This document shows positions 56,706-64,000 of a stretch of DNA of 64,000 bases, piece by piece. The DNA comes from Notospermus geniculatus. Taxonomy: Eukaryota; Nemertea; Pilidiophora; Heteronemertea; Lineidae. The stretch is from positions 130,582 to 194,581 of the forward strand of contig NMRB01000066.1 in NCBI GenBank assembly GCA_002633025.1, in the 5' to 3' direction. Within the stretch, counting starts at the first letter, position 1. Each line of letters starts with the position of its first letter. Position numbers and translations under genes: made by a program. The notes beneath the pieces are model-generated. The model saw only the letters and a list, made by a program, of their open reading frames with translations, made no database searches and had not been told where the DNA came from.

Positions 56706-56722
56706 GTGAGTATTGTTCATAT

Positions 56723-56906
56723 TTTTTTTTTTTATTTATATTTATTTTTATTCAATATATAAATGAATATGGGGAGGACAACAGGCGAAACGCCTATATA
56801 AGTCCTTCCCAAACAAAGCTGTCGGGTTTAATGTGAAGTCGGCGATGACAAAATTACGTCGGCCAAGCCCACATCAATCATTATTCATAGGCTCAATCTG
56901 GCGTAT
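56723..56906 (-). mobile_element. 5'-truncated second copy of the LINE 3' tail
   Basis: The block GGACAACAGGCGAAACGCC, TATATAAGTCCTTCCCAAA with an A-rich tail (T-rich on plus) occurs here and again at 56925-56998 in the full LINE. It therefore looks like an independent short insertion of the same family, starting about 18 bp after the exon 41 donor. Confidence 0.7.
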
Positions 56907-57270
56907 TTTTTTTTTTTAAATAATATTTTTTATTCAATTTATTAATGAATATGGGAAGGACAACAGGCGAAACGCCTATATAAGTCCTTCCCAAATACAA
57001 TAAATATATCAAAACAGAGAGAAATATGATAACAAAGTGGTCGACGGTGCAGTGGGTGAGAAGTTCAGACACGGGTTTGGAAAAATTAATAGAGTATGAA
57101 AAACAGAAATCAAACCACCTTAGTAAAAAACAAGCAATCAAATAAACAATGGGACAGTCGAACAAAAGAACAGTGGGACATCAGCAAGGCCCTTGATGAG
57201 AGGCACCCCGGACCCATATTATAATCATGAGTCGGTCCGGGGAAACCCGCCGGAGATCGCCTTTGTTAAA

Positions 57271-57301
<31 letters not shown>

Positions 57302-57485
57302 AACGCCACATTTCAACAGCCGAAACGCAACAGATGAAGAATAGCAGTTCAATGCACTGGCAATCTAACAACCCCTACCGATCACTCAGCGACCTCCGAC
57401 GGGCCATCCCAGACCGGCACACAACTACCACCAAGAGAATCACTTAAGAGGTGTTCAGGTGTTCAGACAGATACTGCAGGATGGG

Positions 57486-59261
57486 TCAATTAAATCTTTT
57501 CGATGCATTAATAAAACCTTGAAAGCTCTTCATAATAAAATTATTACAATCGACCGATTTACTAGGATCACCATAAAGAACAACTTCAGAATTAAAGATG
57601 ATATTTTTAGAGGCAAGTAAAACTCGCAAGTTTTCTCGATGGTAAGTGAATCGTCTACAGTCCATAATATAATGTTGAGGCGATTCATTGACGCTGCAAG
57701 TAATACATAAAGGGTTGTCAGAAATATGATTGAGGAACAAGTCCTCGTTAAGATTACTACATCTATTCCTTAATTGGCAATGAATAATCTGACTTGAACG
57801 ATCTCCAGTATAGAACCATATAGGTGGCTTTACGTCATGTTGTGCCAACCTATGCTTAAACTGAGAAAGAGATGTACAGTCCTTAAAATTTTCATTAAGA
57901 GAATTCCATAATTTTGTTGTAGAAGGAAAAAAGGATTGAGAAAAGTAATCAGTTCTACATCTAAAGGTTGACCTGTCATTGGCATTACGTACGTTATAGG
58001 GATTTATTGCACCAACTGTTGGTGGCAACAACTCAACAAGATAATTTGGTGCATCACCATTTATTATTTTAAAATATAATATCAGCTTGTGCCGCTTCCT
58101 TCTTTCTTCCAAAGAAGTCCATCCAGTTTCACGATAAATGAGCTCGGTTGGACAACTTTTAGTAAGACCAGTTACTATTCTGGCTCCTTGTTTATGAACC
58201 CGTTCAAAACTGCAGTGGCTAGTTCGGGATGAACTTGTATGCACTGGCGCGGGAAATTGCCAGCGGCGCTGTGGAGGCATGGGCACCTGTATCGCGCGAA
58301 TTTCAAACTGGGTAAACTTTAGTACACTAAAGTTTACCCAGGATCGTCCTGGGTAACTTTTTGGGGTTACCCAGGTTGGTCCTGGGTAAACTTTAGGGTT
58401 ACCCAGGACGAATATCTGGTTCAGATTCTGTTCAGAATCTTTCACCGGATCCGAACCTGATTCCATCCGGATTCGATTCAGATTCCGACCCAAAATCTGA
58501 CTCGGATATGGCCCCTGAATCAGGTTGGAATCCGGATAGGAATCTTGTTCAGTTTCTGAAAGTAAGTGTTCTATATGGCTATGCCAAGTAAAATCATGAC
58601 TAAAAATCATTCCAAGATGTTTGTGATTCAAAACTATATTAACTGGAGTATATTGAAATGTAATAGGCACACGAGTAGGAAAAACTTTCTTTGATATGAC
58701 AAGATTCTCAGTTTTTGCAGCATTAAAATTGGTCAGCCATAATTTAGACCAATCGTCTATTTTACGAGCATCATCCTGCAATACCTGAGTGAACACCTGA
58801 AGGTTATTACTAATAATAAAAGAAGAAGTATCATCAGCATAAATGCGTGTGCTTGCATTCAAATTTTCCTGAATATCATTAATGTATATTAAAAATAATA
58901 ATGGGCCAAGGACTGAACCTTGCGGAACCCCTGCTTCCGTTTCAAGCCAAGATGAATGATATCCATTTAATGAGACTCTCTGTCTTCTTCCCCGAAGACA
59001 AGATTCAAACCACACCAATAAATTATCGTCTACCCCAATAGTCTTGAGTTTAAACAGTAGTCCTGAGTGCCATACCCTATCAAAAGCCTTGCTGATATCC
59101 ATAAACATAATAGAGGCTTCCTTATGATCAACAAGCCCCTGATATATAAGATGACTCATTTCAATCAATTGTGTGATTGTCGAGTGACCCGGTAGAAAAC
59201 CGGCTTGGTATTTGTAAATAAGTCCGTGCGATATTAAATGATTGTAAAGATGTTTGAACAT
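57486..59261 (-). CDS. LINE ORF2, C-terminal part: reverse transcriptase with foreign segment
   Basis: The frame opens about 30 bases before the first Met, resuming the reverse transcriptase after the frameshift. Motifs in order are FMDISKAFDRVWH (motif A), GVPQGSVLGPLLFLIYIND (motif B) and IYADDTSSF (motif C, catalytic YADD). After HIEHLLSETEQ the LINE protein is interrupted by about 110 unrelated residues coded by bases 58215-58557. It resumes at HKQGARIVTGLTKSCP and ends with a cysteine/histidine-rich tail (CITCSVNESPQHYIMDC). The thumb region is lost although the frame stays open. Confidence 0.82.
   Translation of the reverse strand: MFKHLYNHLISHGLIYKYQAGFLPGHSTITQLIEMSHLIYQGLVDHKEASIMFMDISKAFDRVWHSGLLFKLKTIGVDDNLLVWFESCLRGRRQRVSLNGYHSSWLETEAGVPQGSVLGPLLFLIYINDIQENLNASTRIYADDTSSFIISNNLQVFTQVLQDDARKIDDWSKLWLTNFNAAKTENLVISKKVFPTRVPITFQYTPVNIVLNHKHLGMIFSHDFTWHSHIEHLLSETEQDSYPDSNLIQGPYPSQILGRNLNRIRMESGSDPVKDSEQNLNQIFVLGNPKVYPGPTWVTPKSYPGRSWVNFSVLKFTQFEIRAIQVPMPPQRRWQFPAPVHTSSSRTSHCSFERVHKQGARIVTGLTKSCPTELIYRETGWTSLEERRKRHKLILYFKIINGDAPNYLVELLPPTVGAINPYNVRNANDRSTFRCRTDYFSQSFFPSTTKLWNSLNENFKDCTSLSQFKHRLAQHDVKPPIWFYTGDRSSQIIHCQLRNRCSNLNEDLFLNHISDNPLCITCSVNESPQHYIMDCRRFTYHRENLRVLLASKNIIFNSEVVLYGDPSKSVDCNNFIMKSFQGFINASKRFN
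58215..58557. repeat. Foreign palindrome-rich segment inside LINE ORF2
   Basis: It replaces the expected thumb-coding region. It contains a 30 bp palindrome at 58310-58339 (14 bp arms GGGTAAACTTTAGT around AC), several GTTACCCAGG/CCTGGGTAAC inverted pairs and repeated GATTC words. Its ends were set by where LINE homology stops and resumes, so they are approximate. Confidence 0.6.
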
Positions 59262-59293
59262 TATTCGCTCAAAAATCTTTGATAGAGAGGAGG

Positions 59294-61312
59294 TCAGCGT
59301 CTGTAATTAGATGAAAGAAGCCTATCACCCTTACCTTTATAAATTGGTATCACGTTGGCCTCCTTCCATAAAGAGGGAAACGTTTTATTCATTATAGATA
59401 AATTAAAAATCCTGGCTAAAATAGGAGCTAATGCGTGCCTAGTTTTAACTAATATTATTGGGCTAATGCCATCCGGACCTAATGCTTTAGACACGTCTAA
59501 TTTTTTTAATAAATCGCTGACCTCCTCCACAGAAATTATGAAATCAAGGAGCATATGACGAGGAGGGTTGTTCTCAACGTCAGGTATTACAGCATTAGAG
59601 TCATCAACCTTTTGAATAGAATTGAAAAATAAATTAAATATATCTGCCATCTCAGTAGGGTTACTAACTACATCACCCGTTAAAGTATTTTTTATAAGTG
59701 GTATAGAAACAGACTTTTTACCAAATCCGCTCGTATCCTTAACTATTTTCCACCATAATTTGTCACTACTTGGATTTTGATTCACTTTCTCATCCATACT
59801 CTTGTCATAGTTAAGTTTAGCTCTCCTGACAGCATCCTTGACCAAGTTGCGATATCTCCTGAAGTCTTCCCACCGAGCAGGATTATTAGTTTGAACTGCA
59901 GATTTATGCAGTTTCTTCCTTTTAGCAATTAATTTGAGTATATCAGGAGTCATCCAGACTTTGTCACGAGTTCTAAACTTCACTACCTTATGAGGGACGC
60001 ATTCAGCAATTATATCATACATTTTAGTAGACCACTTAGTCACCATCTCATTAAAATCAATAGATTCATGTAATAATTCGTCTACATCAATTGAGCTCAT
60101 CTTTTCCATTATGACATCGTAATTTGCCAAATCATATTTCCAAATGGTTCTCGAGTATGAACTTGCTGGTAAAGGGGTATGAAAGTTTAACGTACAAGAA
60201 GTAGCACAATGATCACTACAGAAGTTATCATATACACTTATTTCCTGGACAAAATCCATATTGGACACTAGAAATACATCAATAAGAGTTTTGGAGGTTG
60301 GGGTGATTCTGGTGGGCTGATCACCAACCTGAGTCAAGTTGTAAGTTGAAAGTATTTCCTTTAAGTGAAAATTAATTTGGTTAGGAATAAGAAAATCATT
60401 ATTTAGATCTCCCACCAGAATCAGCCCATCAGGGTTTAACCTTGTTACCGATTGAATAGAATCATCTAAACGCTCCCAGAAAAAAGCGTCATCACCATCC
60501 GGGTTGTAGCAAACGCATATAAAAATTGATTTCCTGTCAACAAATATTTGAAACCACTGAATATCAACCCCGTTAACATCAAGATCATCTCGACGATTAC
60601 AAAGAAATCCATCTCTTATATAGGTACATACACCTCCACCCAATCTACCAATTCTGTCCCTTCTTACAGGTGAACAATAGCCATCCATCAAAATATCGTT
60701 AGAGTCAACACTATCATTTAACCAAGTTTCTGAAATTGTAATAAGATCATACTGCTTTAAGGCAGTTTCAGTCTGAATAAGATCAACTTTATGTCGTAGG
60801 CTTTGTGCGTTTACATGAAATATTGTCAGTGCCTTGTGGACACCATCATTATAATAATTTACAGGGCCAGGATTGGGATGTATGTCCCCACACATTAACA
60901 AAGATAAAATTAGCCCTACTACCATGACTACTAGACGACTCAAAAAGACAAAGATTAATACGACATAGGTGGGAAATAACTTGTGATGACACAAGAATTT
61001 AGTTCTACGAGGAAATAACCATTTACAAAACAAAATAATTAACACAGGCACCGAATTAACACAATCAACAGTCCCATCTAAGAGATTACATCTAAATGAT
61101 GACAATAAGGCCAACTGCATCAACATCACAGACGTTGAGAAAAGAAAAAATAGATATACGAAAAAGTAGCTGCGTACAAAATTTCGAACACGGACAGTCT
61201 GCTTCCGAGTTTTATTATGGCGGAATGAGTAATAATACAGCCCTATTGCTCTTCTATACGCAACTAAATCATTACCCATTGTCAAAAACCAGATTGCCAA
61301 TATGTTTAGCAA
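59294..61312 (-). CDS. LINE ORF2, N-terminal part: 2A-like leader and APE endonuclease (frameshifted)
   Basis: Residues 1-150 are strongly hydrophobic in several blocks and end CGDIHPNPGP, a 2A-like NPGP motif (bases 60863-60889). The APE endonuclease follows with TIFHVNAQSLRHK, ISETWL, a CVCYNPDGDD segment, ILVGDLN and a final SDHCATSC, covering the catalytic Asn, Glu, Asp/Asn and His positions. The frame then runs through the inter-domain linker into the reverse transcriptase start (GPDGISP ... IPIYKGKGDRLLSSNYR) and stops. The next codons continue in another frame, so a small deletion broke ORF2 here. The NPGP motif usually causes ribosome skipping; the glutamate common in active 2A is His here, so activity is uncertain. 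Confidence 0.82.
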   Translation of the reverse strand: MLNILAIWFLTMGNDLVAYRRAIGLYYYSFRHNKTRKQTVRVRNFVRSYFFVYLFFLFSTSVMLMQLALLSSFRCNLLDGTVDCVNSVPVLIILFCKWLFPRRTKFLCHHKLFPTYVVLIFVFLSRLVVMVVGLILSLLMCGDIHPNPGPVNYYNDGVHKALTIFHVNAQSLRHKVDLIQTETALKQYDLITISETWLNDSVDSNDILMDGYCSPVRRDRIGRLGGGVCTYIRDGFLCNRRDDLDVNGVDIQWFQIFVDRKSIFICVCYNPDGDDAFFWERLDDSIQSVTRLNPDGLILVGDLNNDFLIPNQINFHLKEILSTYNLTQVGDQPTRITPTSKTLIDVFLVSNMDFVQEISVYDNFCSDHCATSCTLNFHTPLPASSYSRTIWKYDLANYDVIMEKMSSIDVDELLHESIDFNEMVTKWSTKMYDIIAECVPHKVVKFRTRDKVWMTPDILKLIAKRKKLHKSAVQTNNPARWEDFRRYRNLVKDAVRRAKLNYDKSMDEKVNQNPSSDKLWWKIVKDTSGFGKKSVSIPLIKNTLTGDVVSNPTEMADIFNLFFNSIQKVDDSNAVIPDVENNPPRHMLLDFIISVEEVSDLLKKLDVSKALGPDGISPIILVKTRHALAPILARIFNLSIMNKTFPSLWKEANVIPIYKGKGDRLLSSNYRR

Positions 61313-62115
61313 TAGGACAATTCAAACCCGGTCTGAACCTCGAACAATAAACAGAGTGAAAGAGAGTGCAGCATATTAAGAAATCATAATACAGAAATTT
61401 AATAGCAATAGATATGCTTGGTAGCAATGAAACACAAGTCATTGACACTCGAAAGTGAGGCAATGTTGGTTCTCGCAAGCCGCAAAATACCTCAATCGAC
61501 TACTGTCAGCCAACAATAGACCCAATTTTACAGAGTGGCCCAGTACACCAGCTAGTACACATATCAAGCCCAGTTTACACCTCGACGCAAGACCACCGGC
61601 GTCCGACGCACGCGCGTCGGTCGCCGGCGATGGTCGTGCGCCGAAGCACAAACCAGGCTCCAGAGACCTCGTAAGCTGAGTTCACCAGACACCCGGAACG
61701 CGGCACACGGAAGGCGGAAGGGGCAAGCCGTTACAAAAAAGCACAGCACATGCTCCCCGCGTCCCGCGACCCGCGCCCCGGGCGCACAGCAAGCCCAGCT
61801 CAAATTATAAAGGGCCAGACCATGTATCCAAAATCACTTAGTCCAATTGCCAATAACATTAAATTCATAGATTTAGAACTAGAATCAATTGATTAACTCC
61901 CAACAAAACCATCCAGTGAAGTATCTAATAATAATAGCCACTAACAGACTACTCCAGCCACATAAACACCTGTTGAAAAATGATTAATATGTGATATACA
62001 CAAATTATGTCTGAATATTTCACCCTAAGTTCACAATAGCACCCCCCAACAAAAATAGACACAGTTCACTGCAGAGAAAATGATTAATCGTCACGTCATG
62101 GTTTGAAGTTTCTCA

Positions 62116-62895
62116 CTAACGTCCCAAGAACACATCTCCACCGAGGTAGTTCTTAATTACCTTGATCTCAGAGTCAACATCCTGTTTATAGTAAATTCTA
62201 CCGTCACGTGACCAATACGATGAAACTTTACCTTCCTTGCGAAGATCAGCCAGGCGCCTAGTCAGAGCATATCGAGATTTGGTTAGATCCTCACTGATGA
62301 AGACATGCGATCCTTTGAGATGCGATTTAGCTTGAAACACTAAGCGACGTGTATTGTACCGAGTAAATTTGACGATTAACTGGCACGTTCCTTTGGCCCG
62401 ATCAAGTTTACCAACCACATGAGAACGAGATATTGCGGATGCTGTGATAGCTATATGCAACCTATCGTTAATGAAATTGATGATATACGTATCCGTATCA
62501 AGGTGCCCAGGTTTACCATCATCACCATCAGCAGTTGGAATTTCCTGAATTGGAACGTTTGAAATCCTGAGAGAATTGCGTCGAGAATATTGCTGCAATT
62601 CCTCGAAGGCCATTTCCAATGTATTAACCTTTGCCTCGGCACTGATTGCCCTTTTTTCCATATCCTCCACTTTCTTTGACGAAATGATATGATCAGATTT
62701 CACAGATTCGATCGCTTTCTCTAACACAGGCACTTTTTCTTTAAGGACAGCATTAGTAGCTTGAATGTCCTTCAACTGTGCAACAGTCTGCTGCATAATT
62801 TGACTTTGTTCATTCAAAGCAACTTGAATTGGCTGCAAAGCTTGAACAAGAGCTGTGTTAATACAATTCATGAGGTCGGCTTGCTGAATTGCCAT
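62116..62895 (-). CDS. LINE ORF1: coiled-coil RNA-binding protein
   Basis: An intact 259-residue ORF. Residues about 20-105 have heptad-like spacing of hydrophobic residues consistent with a coiled coil. YSRRNSLRISNVPI starts the RRM-like domain, and a basic C-terminal domain (RSHVVGKLDRAKG ... LTKSRYALTRRLADLRKEGK) follows. This is the L1 ORF1p (Transposase_22) arrangement, a trimeric nucleic-acid chaperone that coats LINE RNA. It starts at the first Met; the stop lies about 800 bp before ORF2. Confidence 0.8.
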   Translation of the reverse strand: MAIQQADLMNCINTALVQALQPIQVALNEQSQIMQQTVAQLKDIQATNAVLKEKVPVLEKAIESVKSDHIISSKKVEDMEKRAISAEAKVNTLEMAFEELQQYSRRNSLRISNVPIQEIPTADGDDGKPGHLDTDTYIINFINDRLHIAITASAISRSHVVGKLDRAKGTCQLIVKFTRYNTRRLVFQAKSHLKGSHVFISEDLTKSRYALTRRLADLRKEGKVSSYWSRDGRIYYKQDVDSEIKVIKNYLGGDVFLGR

Positions 62896-62935
62896 ATTGA
62901 CACGTATTGATCACATGCACTGCTCAATTTGCACT

Positions 62936-64000
62936 ACACACACGCAGTCACTACACTGTATGGGCCGTATGCACTGCGAATCATGTGCATAGAATCCTGT
63001 ATGTAAGTTCAAATGGGCGGGGCAGCGAATAAAGACTTCGAAAAGACACTACCTGGACGAGTTAAAGTAGAAAACTAAGCAAATATGCATACTATATCCA
63101 TTCCTCTATTCCGTGGTGGAGTTAGTTAGCACAGCTGACATTGGAAATATAGAAAATAAGGAGGACTTAGCGAGACCAAATTGACCCTCCTACCTATCCG
63201 TCGGCCATCTTGCTTCCCAATTGACAAATTGGGAATTGACTTGACAAATTGACTTGACAAATTACAAATCGAGCCTAACTTTTGGTTTTACAATTCGACC
63301 ACTGCGAGTTCTAACTGAACCAACAGGGTTATCTACAGACAATGTATGAATATCAACTTCTGTTTCCAAACGCTGTCAGGTAATACCCCCATTCAACATG
63401 TTGTTGCAAGGGGAAAAAATTCCACAAAATATCAAGACAAAATGGTGATAACAGCAAATCTCAAGAAATGTCAAATTTCGATATTTTAGCCATTCTCGTG
63501 ATATGCAGTATCTGAATTCAGCGAAAACATATCAGACTAGAGGAGTGCATTCTAGGACTGACTTCAAATACTTTTGATATAGATATCGGATACAGTTTGC
63601 CTTTAATGAAAAGCTGAATTCCCTCTGTTCGAATATTAATTCACACCACTCTACAGGTATTCTATTATTTCTGGAAGGGAAGGGCAAGCTGATGTCCAGC
63701 AATAGGGATTGTGATTCAACACTTCATCGTTCACATGTCACCTCAACACTGGAAGTTAACAGCTTCATCCCTTCTCCGCTCTTTCCAAAACTGGGAAAGG
63801 TCATACATGTACCTCGAACAGGATTAAAAAAAACTCGCCTCCAATGGAGAATTCCTAATCTGGGGGAATTTTCGAAAGATATACGACAAACACCTTAAGA
63901 ACTATGGAAACCTGACTGTATCCAGGACTACAGACCATCAGCTGTCCGGTAATAATGCTCTAGATTGCTGCCTCCTCACACCCGCGCCTTCCTCAATAAA
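62936..64000. other. No gene recognised downstream of the LINE
   Basis: It should be intron or 3' part of the mosaic gene, but no exon with LamG/pentraxin sequence in the needed phase 2 was found. A TTGACAAATTG cluster lies at 63220-63262. Confidence 0.5.

Larger units (their letters stand above)
53510..54966. mobile_element. Outer TIR element interrupted by a minisatellite element
   Basis: Ends TAATGCCCGTTGTACAC (53510) and GTGTACAACGGGCATTA (54950-54966) are exact complements. The left arm continues TTAGGATTTTCTATCACTAA and pairs with TTTAGTACAAGAAAAATCCT near 53655. Confidence 0.75.
56910..62935 (-). mobile_element. Near full-length CR1/L2-like LINE retrotransposon
   Basis: On the minus strand, in order: a 5' region, ORF1 (62895-62116), an 800 bp spacer with a GC-rich patch near 61560-61790, ORF2 endonuclease (61312-59294), ORF2 reverse transcriptase (59261-57486) and an A-rich 3' tail ending near 56910. 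Two-ORF layout, APE-type endonuclease and YADD reverse transcriptase place it in the jockey/CR1/L2 group. ORF2 is disrupted, so this copy is probably dead. Exact ends and target duplications could not be fixed. Confidence 0.85.

Noticed and set aside
61439-61803. GC-rich ORFs between LINE ORF1 and ORF2
   Set aside because: Open in several frames because of composition only; no conserved motif. Treated as LINE inter-ORF spacer.
62936-64000. Continuation exon of the pentraxin/LamG domain, e.g. after CTCTACAG at about 63656
   Set aside because: The sequence after that acceptor soon reaches stops in the required phase and shows no LamG or pentraxin pattern.

Overview
The window is animal nuclear DNA, most likely from a marine invertebrate deuterostome (echinoderm, hemichordate or cephalochordate). 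I infer this from GT-AG introns, exon-shuffled extracellular modules joined by phase-1 introns, a CR1/L2-like LINE with a 2A-like tail motif, very many short hairpin transposons and an excess of TACATGTA words. The species cannot be named from sequence alone.

The main content is one large plus-strand gene running from about 9.33 kb to 56.7 kb and continuing past the last exon I can find. I recover 41 exons whose GT/AG sites and reading phases all agree (7,247 coding nt, about 2,415 residues). The order is signal peptide, C-type lectin domain, LDLa, CUB, PAN, CUB, PAN, four Sushi (CCP), two calcium-binding-type EGF, four Sushi, two HYR, one Sushi, an unidentified two-exon module, two ephrin-receptor-like cysteine modules (GCC2/GCC3 type), about thirteen EGF repeats, and the start of a pentraxin/LamG-like domain. 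The stretch from Sushi-HYR-HYR-Sushi to pentraxin/LamG follows the layout of SVEP1/polydom, but the N-terminal part is different. The product should be a secreted or matrix adhesion/recognition protein.

Inside the 4.8 kb intron 38 lies an intronless minus-strand gene (50375-51565) for a four-transmembrane MS4A/CD20-like protein with a long polar cytoplasmic tail. A possible second MS4A-like fragment lies just upstream of it.

From about 56.7 to 62.9 kb is a near full-length minus-strand LINE. ORF1 is a coiled-coil L1-ORF1p-like protein. ORF2 is an APE endonuclease plus reverse transcriptase with a 2A-like motif near its N-terminus. ORF2 is broken by a small frameshift and by a roughly 340 bp foreign segment. 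A second, truncated LINE tail lies next to it, starting less than 20 bp after the splice donor of exon 41.

The remainder (0-9.3 kb and most introns) is packed with non-autonomous hairpin and terminal-inverted-repeat elements, several nested inside one another. The most striking are a family carrying a 21 bp CACCCGGGTG minisatellite between inverted ends (2.2 kb and 53.7-54.9 kb), and a 575 bp almost perfect palindrome (45.4-46.0 kb) whose arms each hold what looks like a captured first coding exon with a splice donor. No rRNA, tRNA gene or CRISPR array was seen.
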